The position numbers and the translations under genes were made by a program. A stretch of 64,000 nt of DNA from Sphingopyxis fribergensis (GTDB taxonomy: Bacteria; Pseudomonadota; Alphaproteobacteria; Sphingomonadales; Sphingomonadaceae): the NCBI RefSeq assembly GCF_000803645.1, contig NZ_CP009122.1:2394501-2458500 (forward strand), in the 5' to 3' direction. Under the pieces are notes generated by a model. The model was not told the origin of the DNA, did no database searches, and was given only the letters and a program-made list of their open reading frames with translations. The number at the start of each line of letters is the position of its first letter. Position 1 is the first letter of the stretch. This document shows positions 44,926 to 54,099 of this stretch, in pieces.

Positions 44926-45869
44926 GCGGCTTCTCCCTTTGCGCCATTCGATTCGTGCACCAGCCCGACAAAAATATCCTCGAGCGAGCTTTGCCTTGTG
45001 TGCAAGTCCTTGAACTGCACTCCGATGTCGGTCATCCGCCGCAGCAGCGAGGGAACCCCCGTTGCCTCGGCGCGGCTGTCGAATTCATAGACCAGCTCAT
45101 TGCCTTCGCCTGCCAGCGCGAGCTTCCACTGCCCCAGCTCGTCGGGAATTGCCGTCAGCGGCTCGGCCAGATTGAGCGTCAGCGTCTTGCGTCCCAGCTT
45201 CTTGATCAGCTCGTCCTTTTGCTCGACCAGGATCAGCCGTCCGCCGGTGATCACCCCGACGCGGTCGGCCATTTCCTCGGCCTCCTCGATATAATGGGTG
45301 GTGAGGATGATCGTCACCCCCCGCTCGCGAAGGCCGCGGACCATGTTCCACATATCGCGGCGCAACTCGACGTCGACCCCTGCGGTGGGTTCGTCGAGGA
45401 ACAGGATTTCGGGTTCGTGACTGAGCGCCTTGGCGATCATCACGCGGCGCTTCATGCCGCCCGACAATTCCATGATCTTCGATGTGCGCTTGTCCCACAA
45501 GGACAGGTCGCGGAGCAATTGCTCGATGAATGCCGGGTCGCGCGGCTTGCCGAACAGCCCGCGCGAAAAGCTCACCGTTGCCATGACCGTCTCGAACGCA
45601 TCGGTGTGCAGTTCCTGCGGCACCAGCCCGATCATCGTCCGCGCGGCGCGATAGCCCTGCGCATGATCATGCCCGGCAACGGTCACCGTCCCCGCGCTCG
45701 CAGTCACGATGCCGCAGACGATGCTGATCAGCGTCGTCTTGCCCGCGCCATTCGGCCCGAGAAGTGCGAAAATCTCGCCCTTGTTGATGGTGAGGTCGAC
45801 ATCGCTCAGCGCTGTGTGACCGCTTTTATAGGTTTTCCCGAGGCCGGAAATTTCGAGGACTGCTGTCAT
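44922..45869 (-). CDS. ABC transporter ATP-binding protein
   Basis: 315 residues. Walker [12 protein letters not shown]-loop [10 protein letters not shown], signature LSGGMKRRV, Walker [13 protein letters not shown] and switch His in [12 protein letters not shown]. The ~85-residue C-terminal extension beyond the nucleotide-binding domain is usual for drug/NodI-type ATPases of ABC-2 exporters. Its stop overlaps the start of the permease gene as ATGA, so the two are translated together. Confidence 0.95.
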   Translation of the reverse strand: MTAVLEISGLGKTYKSGHTALSDVDLTINKGEIFALLGPNGAGKTTLISIVCGIVTASAGTVTVAGHDHAQGYRAARTMIGLVPQELHTDAFETVMATVSFSRGLFGKPRDPAFIEQLLRDLSLWDKRTSKIMELSGGMKRRVMIAKALSHEPEILFLDEPTAGVDVELRRDMWNMVRGLRERGVTIILTTHYIEEAEEMADRVGVITGGRLILVEQKDELIKKLGRKTLTLNLAEPLTAIPDELGQWKLALAGEGNELVYEFDSRAEATGVPSLLRRMTDIGVQFKDLHTRQSSLEDIFVGLVHESNGAKGEAA

Positions 45870-45958
45870 GTCCCGCCTCTAGCCGAGCCGCCCGACCGCG
45901 TGAAGCGCCAAACAGCGCTTGACGTCCATCGGCCCATCGGCTTGATCCACCCGACCAT

Positions 45959-46044
45959 GCGGACGTGGCGAAATCGGTAGACGCAGCAGACTTAAAATCT
46001 GCCATCCTCTGGGTATGCGGGTTCAAGTCCCGCCGTCCGCACCA
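45959..46044 (+). tRNA. tRNA-Leu (anticodon UAA)
   Basis: Acceptor GCGGACG pairs with CGTCCGC. The anticodon arm GCAGACTTAAAATCTGC gives UAA, followed by the long variable arm of class II tRNAs, T-arm CGGGTTCAAGTCCCG and an encoded CCA end at 46042-46044. Confidence 0.97.
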
Positions 46045-46117
46045 GCATTGCGACATATCGGGCGGCAAGCCGGATGCCCACTTCCGGTTTTGCCCGGCAT
46101 CACTATGATGCAAGACG

Positions 46118-47635
46118 ATGCCGCCAAAAACTGACATTCCGAAATCCGGGTCGAAGACCCTCTTGCCAAAGATCATGCTCGGCTTGGCCGTCCTGTCGCT
46201 CGGCAGCTGCGGCCTGTTCGGCGAACGCGGCCCGGTCAAGATCGCCGCGATTGGCCCGATCAATGCGGCCGCGAACCCGCTGAACGGCGAGCTTTCGGCC
46301 GCCAATGCCGCGCTGCTCGACGCGACCTCGCAGGGGCTGGTCAGTTATGACGGCGAGGGACAGATCGACACCGGCCTCGCCGACCGCTGGACCGTTACCG
46401 CCGACGGGCGCAGCTATATCTTCCGCATTCGCGAAGCCAAATGGAGCGATGGCCGCAAGGTCACGGCCGAGAATGTCGCCGCAATCCTGCGATCCTATCT
46501 GGCCCCCGCCAGCCGTCACGTCCTGAAAAGCGATTTCCCGGAGATCGAGACGATCAAGGCGATGACCGACACGGTGATCGAGATCCGCCTCGCCGTACCA
46601 CAGCCCTCGATCCTCGAACTGCTCGCACAGCCGTCGATGGCGATCGTCAACAAGGGCATGGGCTGGGGCCCGATGCGCGCGCGCAAGATCGGCCGCGCGG
46701 TACTGCTCTCGCCCGTTCCCGACCCGCTCGCCGAGGACCAGGAAGCCGCCGAAGCCGCCGCGAACGACCCCGCCGCCTCGATCGAGCTGGTGGGCACGTC
46801 ACCTGCGGGCGCGCTCGCGCGGTTCAAGAACGGCTATGCCGATGGCGTCGTCGGCGGCCGTTTTTCGACCTTGCCCTATTTCGCCGCGTCGAACATCGGT
46901 CGCTCGCGGCTCGTCGTCGACCCCGTCCCCGGCCTGTTCGGCCTGTCGTTCGTCCGCGCCGAGGGGTTCCTCGCGATCGACGCCAACCGCGACGCGCTCG
47001 TGCGCGCGGTCCGGCGCCAGCGACTGGTCGAAGCCTTCGGGCTCGCCGAATGGCAGCCACAGGTCACGCTCCGCCCCGCGCTCTATGCGCGCGACGGCGG
47101 CCCTGCCCCGCTCGTGCCCGTCTGGGCCGAATATGACGAGGCGTCGCGGATTGCGCAGGCGAAACGCGCCGTCGATGCCTGGCTCGACGCGGGGCGCGAG
47201 ATCGAGCCGCTGCGTATCGCCGTCCCCGACAACCCAGGTGGCCGCATTCTGTTCGCTTATGTGTCCGCCGATTTCAAAGCGATCGGCGTGCCGAGCCAGC
47301 GCGTCCCGATGGCGTCGACCGCCGACCTCCGCCTGATCGACGAAGTCGCGCCGAACGACGATGCTTTGTGGGCGCTGCGCCGCCTGTCGTGCCGCCGCGA
47401 TACGCTGTGCAACCGCGAGGCGCAGGGACTGATCGACCGAGCGACGGCCAATGTCGACGCGGGCCAGCGCCGGGTGCAAGTCAGCGAGGCCGAGGCCGTT
47501 CTGGGCCGTTACGCCCCCTTCATCCCGCTCGCGACCCCGCTCCGCTGGTCGGTCGCGTCGCAGCGCCTCACCGGCCTTCGCGCCAACGGCCGCGCGCAGC
47601 ACCCATTGAATCATGTGATTGCCTTACCTAACTAA
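46118..47635 (+). CDS. Family 5 (peptide-type) solute-binding lipoprotein
   Basis: 505 residues. The N-terminal hydrophobic stretch with lipobox LGSC points to a lipoprotein. The body follows the DppA/OppA order: LLDATSQGLVSYDGEGQIDTGLADRW, IFRIREAKWSDGRKVTAENV, and a C-terminal section with YVSADFKAIGVPSQ. Such proteins deliver peptides or similar solutes to ABC importers. No importer permease is adjacent (the ABC-2 genes are an exporter on the other strand), so it may serve a distant system or act as a sensor. Confidence 0.85.
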   Translation: MPPKTDIPKSGSKTLLPKIMLGLAVLSLGSCGLFGERGPVKIAAIGPINAAANPLNGELSAANAALLDATSQGLVSYDGEGQIDTGLADRWTVTADGRSYIFRIREAKWSDGRKVTAENVAAILRSYLAPASRHVLKSDFPEIETIKAMTDTVIEIRLAVPQPSILELLAQPSMAIVNKGMGWGPMRARKIGRAVLLSPVPDPLAEDQEAAEAAANDPAASIELVGTSPAGALARFKNGYADGVVGGRFSTLPYFAASNIGRSRLVVDPVPGLFGLSFVRAEGFLAIDANRDALVRAVRRQRLVEAFGLAEWQPQVTLRPALYARDGGPAPLVPVWAEYDEASRIAQAKRAVDAWLDAGREIEPLRIAVPDNPGGRILFAYVSADFKAIGVPSQRVPMASTADLRLIDEVAPNDDALWALRRLSCRRDTLCNREAQGLIDRATANVDAGQRRVQVSEAEAVLGRYAPFIPLATPLRWSVASQRLTGLRANGRAQHPLNHVIALPN

Positions 47636-47677
47636 TACAGCGGCGCTGCACCTTCGAGCGCTTTTGAAAGGACCCAA

Positions 47678-48100
47678 ATGGCCCCTTCTCCCCCGAATCC
47701 CGACGCGATCTTCGACGCGCTGATCGCGAATCGCAGCGATCCCGCGGCGCTGCGAAAGCGCGTCGAGACGCTGGAAATCCTGCTCGAACGCAGCTTCATC
47801 ATCCCCGGCATCAATCGCCCAGTCGGTCTCGACGCGATCGTCGGCCTCGTCCCCGTGGTCGGCGACGTCATCGCCGCGACGATGGGCGCCTACCTCATCT
47901 GGGAAGCACGCAATCTCGGCATGCCGAAATGGAAAATCTGGCGCATGGTCGGCAATCTTGGCGTCGATACCGCGCTCGGCGCCGTGCCGCTGGTCGGCGA
48001 CGCTTTCGACTTCTTCTTCCGGTCGAACACACGCAATCTTCGGATCATCAAGAAGCATCTCGACAAGCATCACCCCGGCACGATCATCATCGACCAGTAA
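47678..48100 (+). CDS. DUF4112 family membrane protein
   Basis: 140 residues. The family signature is GLDAIVGLVPVVGDVIAATMGAYLIWEA followed by GNLGVDTALGAVPLVGDAFDFFFR, two Gly-rich amphipathic membrane helices, and then NTRNLRIIKKHL. The N-terminal ~40 residues are a charged helix. DUF4112 proteins are small inner-membrane proteins of unknown function. The start is fixed by AAAGGA upstream. Confidence 0.9.
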   Translation: MAPSPPNPDAIFDALIANRSDPAALRKRVETLEILLERSFIIPGINRPVGLDAIVGLVPVVGDVIAATMGAYLIWEARNLGMPKWKIWRMVGNLGVDTALGAVPLVGDAFDFFFRSNTRNLRIIKKHLDKHHPGTIIIDQ

Positions 48101-48109
48101 ACTTCTTTT

Positions 48110-48191
48110 CATTGCGAGCAAAGCGACGCAATCTCGAGCGGTTTGCGCACTCTCTGGATTGCCGCGTCGCCTTCGGCTCCTCGCAATGACG
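48110..48191. repeat. Intergenic inverted repeat (GTCATTGCGAGC family), second copy
   Basis: Left arm 48110-48133 and right arm 48157-48191 share the CATTGCGAGC / GCAATG ends of the copy at 44075-44146, with extra bases in the right arm. Confidence 0.75.
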
Positions 48192-48273
48192 ATCGTTGCA
48201 TTTGCAACAGCCTTCCCCTCCGGTGTCTAATGCTGCTAGCACAGCGCCTCCAAACCCCAGGGGAGACTATTGA

Positions 48274-50400
48274 ATGATCCGCGCCAGCCTCGCCGCGCTT
48301 GCCCTCAGCTGTTCCTTTGCCGCCGTAGCGGCGGCCGCGCCGCAGGAGGTCGACAAAAATGGGGACCCCTATCTCTGGCTCGAGGATATCGAGGGCGCGA
48401 AGGCGCTGGACTGGGTCAAAAAGGAAAATGCGGCAACCGACAAGCTGATCACCAGCCGTCCGAGTTTCGAGGCCGACCGCAAGCGCGCGCGCGAAATCCT
48501 CGACGACGACCGTCAGATTGCCGCACCCGGCGAAGTGATGGGCGACATAATCACCAATTTCTGGCGCGACGCGAACAACCCCCGCGGCATCTGGCGCCAG
48601 AGCCCGCTCGACGCCTATCTCGCCGGCAAGCCCGTCTGGACGACGCTGATCGACGTCGACGCGCTCGGCAAGGCCGAAAAGCAAAGCTGGGTGTGGCACG
48701 GCGCCGACTGCCTCGCCCCCGATTACAAACGTTGTCTCGTCTCGGTAAGCCCCGGCGGCACCGACGCCGACGTCGTTCGCGAGTGGGACCGCACGACCAA
48801 AAGCTTTGTCGAGGGCGGCTTTACGTTGCCGCAGGCGAAGAGCAGCGTGACGTGGGAGGATGCCGACACCCTGCTGGTTGCGACCGATTATGGCGAAGGC
48901 AGCATGACCGCGTCAGGCTATCCGCGCATCGTCAAACGCTGGAAGCGCGGCACGCCGCTCGCGGCGGCCGTGACGGTGGCCGAGGGCGAGCACGAGGACG
49001 TCGGCATGAACGTCTTCGCTTTCACCGACGGCGGCACGCGCTGGCCGATAATCAGCCGCGGCAAGACCTTCTACACCGCCGACTATCTGATCCGCGGCGT
49101 CGGCGGCGAGACCTATCGTTCGACGATCATCCCCGACACCGCCAGCCTGCGCGACGTGCTCGGCGGGCAGGCCATCGTCTTCCTCAACAAGGATTTCGGG
49201 ACCGGCTTTCCCGCGGGCTCGCTGATCTCACTGTCGCTCGCGGATATGGCGGCCGACCGGCAGGTGCCGATCATTCCTGTGATGACTCCGACGAAGGCGC
49301 AGGCAATCGAAAATGTTTCGGCGACCGACAATATATTGTGGGTCAAGGCGCTCGACGATGTCGAGGGCAAGCTGTTCGCGCTGCGCCGCGACGCGAAGAC
49401 TGGTGATTGGAGCAAAAAAGAGGTTCCGCTCGCCGCAAACGCGACGGTCAACATCGCGGGCACGATCGGCAAGCGCGATACCGTCTTCGCGAGCGCGGAG
49501 ACGATGCTGATGCCCCCGACGCTCTACGCCGTGTCCGAAACCGCCGCGCCGCAAGCCGTGCAGAGCCTGCCCGCGACCTTCGACGCGAATGACATGACCG
49601 TCGAAAAGCGCTTCGCAACGTCGAAGGATGGCACCAAAATCCCCTATTTCATTGCGCGTAAGAAGGGCGCGACCGGCCCCGTCGCTGCGCTGATCCACGC
49701 CTATGGCGGCTTCCGCGCCGCGCAGACGCCGGGCTATCTCACCGGCCAGCCGTACCGCGCCGGTCCGCTCGGGCTGTTCTGGGTCGAGGACGGCAATGCC
49801 TATGTCCTCGCCAACATCCGCGGCGGCGGCGAATATGGTCCCGCCTGGCACGATGCGGCGCTGCGCGAGAAACGCCAGAACAGCTTCGACGATCTCCACG
49901 CGGTCGCCGAGGATCTGGTCAAGACCGGGATCAGCACCAAGGGCAAGATCGCGATCTCGGGCCGCTCGAACGGCGGCGTGCTCGTCGGCGCGGCGATGAC
50001 GCAGCGCCCCGACCTTTATGGCGCGGTGATCTCCGGCTCGCCGATCAAGGATATGTGGCGGTACGACAAGATGCTCGCGGGCGCCTCATGGGTCGCCGAA
50101 TATGGCGATCCCGACGTGCCCGAAGATTGGGCGTTCCTGTCGAAATATTCACCATACCAGAACATCCGCAAGGGCGTTAAATATCCGCCGATCTTCCTCT
50201 ATCTTTCGACCAAGGACGATCGCGTCCATCCTGGCCACGCGCGCAAATTTGCCGCGCGGCTTATGGAGAATGGCAACCGCGTCTATTATCACGAATATCT
50301 GGAGGGCGGCCATTCGGTCGGCGCCGACCATGCCGAGGATGCGGTGCGCGCAGCGATGCTCCACGGCTTTCTGACGCGCGAGTTGGTGGAGAAAAAATAG
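48274..50400 (+). CDS. Secreted prolyl oligopeptidase (peptidase family S9A)
   Basis: 708 residues, usual for the family. Residues 1-22 are a signal peptide. The N-terminal YLWLEDIEGAKALDWVKKEN begins the beta-propeller, which gates the active site. The catalytic alpha/beta domain has Ser in SGRSNGGVL, Asp in TKDDRVHPGHARKF and His in LEGGHSVGAD. It cleaves after proline in short peptides, here in the periplasm. Placement beside a peptide-type binding lipoprotein fits a role in peptide use, though the genes are not in one tight operon. Confidence 0.93.
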   Translation: MIRASLAALALSCSFAAVAAAAPQEVDKNGDPYLWLEDIEGAKALDWVKKENAATDKLITSRPSFEADRKRAREILDDDRQIAAPGEVMGDIITNFWRDANNPRGIWRQSPLDAYLAGKPVWTTLIDVDALGKAEKQSWVWHGADCLAPDYKRCLVSVSPGGTDADVVREWDRTTKSFVEGGFTLPQAKSSVTWEDADTLLVATDYGEGSMTASGYPRIVKRWKRGTPLAAAVTVAEGEHEDVGMNVFAFTDGGTRWPIISRGKTFYTADYLIRGVGGETYRSTIIPDTASLRDVLGGQAIVFLNKDFGTGFPAGSLISLSLADMAADRQVPIIPVMTPTKAQAIENVSATDNILWVKALDDVEGKLFALRRDAKTGDWSKKEVPLAANATVNIAGTIGKRDTVFASAETMLMPPTLYAVSETAAPQAVQSLPATFDANDMTVEKRFATSKDGTKIPYFIARKKGATGPVAALIHAYGGFRAAQTPGYLTGQPYRAGPLGLFWVEDGNAYVLANIRGGGEYGPAWHDAALREKRQNSFDDLHAVAEDLVKTGISTKGKIAISGRSNGGVLVGAAMTQRPDLYGAVISGSPIKDMWRYDKMLAGASWVAEYGDPDVPEDWAFLSKYSPYQNIRKGVKYPPIFLYLSTKDDRVHPGHARKFAARLMENGNRVYYHEYLEGGHSVGADHAEDAVRAAMLHGFLTRELVEKK

Positions 50401-50418
50401 GGCGGCCCAACACCCTAG

Positions 50419-50508
50419 TCCGTTCGTGCTGAGCTTGTCGAAGCACCGTTCTTCTTCGGCCAACGTCACAAGAAAGAACAGCCCTTCGACAAGCTCGGGG
50501 CGAACGGA
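50419..50508. repeat. Intergenic inverted repeat (GAGCTTGTCGAAG family)
   Basis: Arms 50419-50443 and 50484-50508 are 25-base inverted copies with a few mismatches and a 40-base spacer, between the converging ends of the peptidase and regA genes. A half copy appears near 33072. Confidence 0.82.
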
Positions 50509-50532
50509 TCATTTGTCGGCGCCCGCCGCAAC

Positions 50533-51078
50533 TCACCGTATCTGCCTTTTCTCCAGCTTTCGCGCCAGCGTCCGCCGGTGCATCCCCAGCCGGCGCGCGG
50601 TCTCGGAGATATTGAAGTCGGTCTCGACCAACACTTGGTGGATATGCTCCCATTCGACCGTCTTGATCGACGACTGGCGGTCGCCCACCGGCGTTTCGGC
50701 ATTGCCGTCGGTACGGTCGAACGCTGCCTCGATATCGTCGGTGTTCGACGGCTTGGCGAGATAATAGGAAGCGCCGAGCTTGATCGCCTCGACGGCGGTC
50801 GCGATGCTCGCAAAACCGGTCAGCACGACGATCCGCATTGCCGCATCCGACGCACGCAGCGCCTGCACGCACGCCAGCCCCGACGCACTGCCGAGCTTCA
50901 GGTCGACGACCGCATAGCCCGGCCGGAAAGCGTGCAAATGCACCTCCATCTCTTCGGGGCTATGTGCGACCTGCACCAGATAACCGCGCCGCTCGAACGA
51001 TCGCTTCAGCGTCCGCGCGAACGCCTCGTCATCCTCGACGATCAGCAATTGCCGCCCATCCTTACCGGCGTCGGTCAT
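50533..51078 (-). CDS. regA: Redox response regulator RegA (PrrA/ActR type)
   Basis: 181 residues, exactly the compact RegA layout. The receiver has LLIVEDDEAF, phospho-Asp in VVDLKLGSASG, Thr in VLTGFAS and Lys in LAKPSN. A short linker leads to a Fis-like helix-turn-helix, DFNISETARRLGMHRRTLARKL, nearly invariant in the RegA/PrrA/ActR family. It controls respiration, and in phototrophs photosynthesis, in response to redox state. Here it is the last gene of the cyo-surf1-regBA unit and overlaps regB by ATGA. Confidence 0.95.
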   Translation of the reverse strand: MTDAGKDGRQLLIVEDDEAFARTLKRSFERRGYLVQVAHSPEEMEVHLHAFRPGYAVVDLKLGSASGLACVQALRASDAAMRIVVLTGFASIATAVEAIKLGASYYLAKPSNTDDIEAAFDRTDGNAETPVGDRQSSIKTVEWEHIHQVLVETDFNISETARRLGMHRRTLARKLEKRQIR

Positions 51079-52382
51079 GCCGTCTCTCCATCATCACGCG
51101 CGAGCGACGATATGGGCAGGAAAATCCGCACTAGCGCGCCGCCTTCGTCACGATTGGACACGCTGGCGCCGCCGCCCAGCTTGCGCAGCACATTGACGAG
51201 CAGAAACAGGCCCAGCCCGCCACCGGGGCGTCCCTTGGTCGAGCGGTAGGGCTGGCCGAAATTCTCCAGCATCTCCCGGGTGAAACCGGGGCCGCGATCG
51301 GCGATTTCGATCACCAGCATGTCACCGTCGCGCGAGGTGGTAAAGCTGGTCCAGTCGGGCGAAACCTCGGCCGCATTGTCGAGCACATTGCCGATGACCT
51401 GGCGCAGCGCGGGGTCCGACACGATGGCGACGTCGGCACCGAAACGATCATTGAATTCGACCGTATCCGGACGGCGCACCGCACGCGTGTGCGACACGAT
51501 TTCGTTGAACGCCGCGCGCATCGTCGTCAGTTGCGGCGCTTCGCCCCGCGCCTCGCCGGCCGACATCAGGATGCCGCTGACGATTGCCTTGCACCGCTGC
51601 ACCGCCGCATCCATGTCGGCGAGGTCCTCCTGCATCTCGCGATCCTTCGCGAGGCGCGGCGCTGCTTTCCAGTCGCCGATCAGCACCGACAGCGTCGACA
51701 GCGGCGTCCCAAGCTCATGCGCCGCGCCCGATGCGAGCAGCCCCATGCGCACGATATGATCCTCCTCGGCGGCGCGCTGGCGGCTAGCTGCGAGCGCCGC
51801 GTCGCTGTCGCGCAGGTTGCGGCTGATCCGCGTGACGAAGGCGACGAGCAGCACCGCGATCAGCAGGAAGCAAACGAAGCTGCCCTGTAGATAGAGCTCC
51901 ATCGGATCGGCCGCATAGGCAGGAGGCAGCACCAGCGGCGTCGGATCGGCGCGCAGCGCCGCGAGCGCCGCCAATGCTGCAACGACGATCGCCCACGACG
52001 ACCGCGGCGTCAGCAGGATCGCGCCGATCACCACCTGCAACAGGAACAGCGAGGCAAAAGGATTGCCGAGTCCACCGCTGTGGTGAAGTTGCCAGCCGAG
52101 CGCCGCGACGTCGAACAGCAACACCGCGGTCAGCTCGGCGTTCGTCACCGCGCGCCCGCGGCGGAGCAAGGCAATGCTCGCGAAGTTGATTGCGATCAGC
52201 ACCGTGATCGCCGCGAGCAGGGGGGCGCCCGGCAGCGATATGCCCATCGGTCCGCTGACGATCCCGATCGTCGCCAGCTGCCCCCCGACCGCAATCCAGC
52301 GCAGCTGGACCAGCAGCGTCATATTGCGGCGCCCGGCGGGGGCTCGGGCGGGCGCGGCCGGCAGGATCGTCGGGCTGGTCAT
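51075..52382 (-). CDS. regB: Redox sensor histidine kinase RegB (PrrB/ActS type)
   Basis: 435 residues from ATG 52382. About six membrane segments occupy residues ~20-190. The quinone-binding motif of RegB, GGxxNPF, is present as SGGLGNPFASLFLLQ. The H-box is GAAHELGTPLSTLSV, and the conserved redox Cys appears in QRCKAIVSGIL. ATP-binding parts include NVLDNAAEVSPDW, DRGPGF and GGGLGLFLLVNVL. Oxidised quinone or oxidised Cys lowers kinase activity in Rhodobacter. The start shares one base with the surf1 stop; the stop overlaps regA. Confidence 0.95.
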   Translation of the reverse strand: MTSPTILPAAPARAPAGRRNMTLLVQLRWIAVGGQLATIGIVSGPMGISLPGAPLLAAITVLIAINFASIALLRRGRAVTNAELTAVLLFDVAALGWQLHHSGGLGNPFASLFLLQVVIGAILLTPRSSWAIVVAALAALAALRADPTPLVLPPAYAADPMELYLQGSFVCFLLIAVLLVAFVTRISRNLRDSDAALAASRQRAAEEDHIVRMGLLASGAAHELGTPLSTLSVLIGDWKAAPRLAKDREMQEDLADMDAAVQRCKAIVSGILMSAGEARGEAPQLTTMRAAFNEIVSHTRAVRRPDTVEFNDRFGADVAIVSDPALRQVIGNVLDNAAEVSPDWTSFTTSRDGDMLVIEIADRGPGFTREMLENFGQPYRSTKGRPGGGLGLFLLVNVLRKLGGGASVSNRDEGGALVRIFLPISSLARDDGETA

Positions 52383-53083
52383 CAATCGCGGATACGCCAC
52401 AGCCGCCAAGCAAAAAAGAGGCTGAGTGCACAAAGCGCAAACCAGGTCAGCGCATAGACGAGATGATTGTCGGAAAAGCGCACGACGGTCAGCCCGCCGA
52501 TGGGATAGCCGCCGGGATTCGGAGCGGAGTCCGCATCGACGAAATAGGGCGCGGTCTTACCCAATCCCCTCGCCTTGGCGATCGCGGCGACATCGCGCGA
52601 ATACCATCGGTCCGCGGCCGGATCGTTCGAACGAAGGAACGCCCCTTCGGGCTCGGTCACACGCAGCAGCCCCGTCACGGTCACCGCGCCCGCGGTATTG
52701 CCTGCCGTCCGCGCCGCCGGATCGCGCCGATCCCTGGGCACGAACCCGCGATTGACGAGCAGCGTGAATCCTGGGGTTTCGAGGGGAGTCAGAACCCAGA
52801 AGCCCGGACCGCGATCGGTCACTGCCTGCACCAGCGTCTCGCGGTCGTGCCGAAAGCTGCCGGTCGCGGTCACCCGGCGATAGGCATCGCCCTTTGCGTC
52901 GACCCGCCCCCACGCATCCGGACCTGGGGCCGCCGCGGGCGCCGCATGGATGCGCGCGTCGACCGCTGCGACCAGCGCATGCTTCCACGCGCGCCGCTCG
53001 ACCTGCCAGACGCCGAGCGCCGCCAGCCCCATCGCCGCGATCAGCGCCGCGGCGGCAAAGGCGCCGCGGCGGGTGCGTGTCAC
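52382..53083 (-). CDS. SURF1 family cytochrome oxidase assembly protein
   Basis: 233 residues from GTG 53083, overlapping the cyoD stop as GTGA. Two membrane helices, at the N-terminus (AALIAAMGLAALGVWQVERRAWK) and the C-terminus (VYALTWFALCALSLFFAW), flank a periplasmic domain with GFWVLTPL and LLVNRGFVPRDRR, the SURF1 hallmarks. SURF1/Surf1q helps insert heme into haem-copper oxidases. Its place after cyoD suggests a dedicated role for this bo3 oxidase. No heme O synthase (CyoE) gene lies in the unit. Confidence 0.93.
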   Translation of the reverse strand: MTRTRRGAFAAAALIAAMGLAALGVWQVERRAWKHALVAAVDARIHAAPAAAPGPDAWGRVDAKGDAYRRVTATGSFRHDRETLVQAVTDRGPGFWVLTPLETPGFTLLVNRGFVPRDRRDPAARTAGNTAGAVTVTGLLRVTEPEGAFLRSNDPAADRWYSRDVAAIAKARGLGKTAPYFVDADSAPNPGGYPIGGLTVVRFSDNHLVYALTWFALCALSLFFAWRLWRIRD

Positions 53084-53457
53084 GGTACCTGTCTCGCGTC
53101 TTCGTGCGACATCGGCATCATGTTGGTGTTGAGGTGATGCATCACCCACAAGGATCCTGCGAGCATGATCACGACGACGATCACGGTGAAGATCAGCGAA
53201 GTCAGCGACCAGCCGCCCTCCGCTTTTGGTGTCATGTGAAGAAAGAACACCATGTGGACGACGATCTGCACCACCGCAAAACCCATGATGATCGCGCCGG
53301 TCGTGCCGGCACTGAGCGGCATCGTCATCACCAGCCAGAAGGGGATGGCGGTCAGGATCACCGACAGCACGAAGCCGATGACATAGTCGCGCATCGACGC
53401 GTGCGGCATCTCGATTTCGTCGTGACCGTGCACGGCGGCGTGGGGATCGGCGCTCAT
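53080..53457 (-). CDS. cyoD: Cytochrome bo3 quinol oxidase subunit IV
   Basis: 125 residues with three membrane helices. Family features are [23 protein letters not shown] and [13 protein letters not shown], with [22 protein letters not shown] as last helix. CyoD stabilises the copper site assembly of the oxidase. A His-rich N-terminus precedes the first helix. The start lies inside the cyoC stop (ATGA) and the stop inside the surf1 start (GTGA). Confidence 0.94.
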   Translation of the reverse strand: MSADPHAAVHGHDEIEMPHASMRDYVIGFVLSVILTAIPFWLVMTMPLSAGTTGAIIMGFAVVQIVVHMVFFLHMTPKAEGGWSLTSLIFTVIVVVIMLAGSLWVMHHLNTNMMPMSHEDARQVP

Positions 53458-54095
53458 CGCAGCACTCCCATCAGATAGACAAAGGTGAAGACGCCGATCC
53501 ACACGACGTCGAGGAAGTGCCAGAACATCGACAGGCACATCACGCGGCGCTTGTTCGCGGCGATCAGCCCGTGCTTCGACAGCTGGACCATGAGCGTGAC
53601 GAGCCAGATGATGCCGAAGGTGACGTGCAGCCCGTGCGTGCCGACGAGGGTGAAGAAGCTCGACAGGAAGGCGCTTCGCTGGGGCCCCGCGCCGATCTCG
53701 ATCAGGTGGTGGAATTCGTAAAGCTCGATCCCGAGGAAGGCGAGCCCGAACAGGCCGGTAATGCCAAGCCAGAGCTGCACGCCCTTCACCTTGCCCTGCT
53801 GCATCTGCAGCACCGCAAAGCCGTAGGTGATCGACGAGAAGAGCAGCATTGCGGTGTTGAGCGCGATCAGTTTCAGGTCGAACAGATCCTTCGGCGACGG
53901 CCCCGCAGCATAGCTGCCGCCGAGCACCGCGTAGCAGGCAAAGAGGATCGCAAAGATGAGGCAGTCGCTCATCAGATAGATCCAGAAGCCCAGCATCGTG
54001 CTGTGCCCCTCGGGATGCGCATGCTCGTCGAGGTCGTAGAAGCGGACGGGTTCGTCGGCGGTGATGGCGTCTGCCGTCATGGTGGGGGCACTCAT
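53454..54095 (-). CDS. cyoC: Cytochrome bo3 quinol oxidase subunit III
   Basis: 213 residues with five membrane helices, the usual length for CyoC. Family motifs: [73 protein letters not shown] and the last helix [13 protein letters not shown]. The subunit is part of the proton-pumping terminal oxidase. The start at 54095 lies four bases after the cyoB stop. Confidence 0.95.
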   Translation of the reverse strand: MSAPTMTADAITADEPVRFYDLDEHAHPEGHSTMLGFWIYLMSDCLIFAILFACYAVLGGSYAAGPSPKDLFDLKLIALNTAMLLFSSITYGFAVLQMQQGKVKGVQLWLGITGLFGLAFLGIELYEFHHLIEIGAGPQRSAFLSSFFTLVGTHGLHVTFGIIWLVTLMVQLSKHGLIAANKRRVMCLSMFWHFLDVVWIGVFTFVYLMGVLR

Positions 54096-54099
54096 CGCA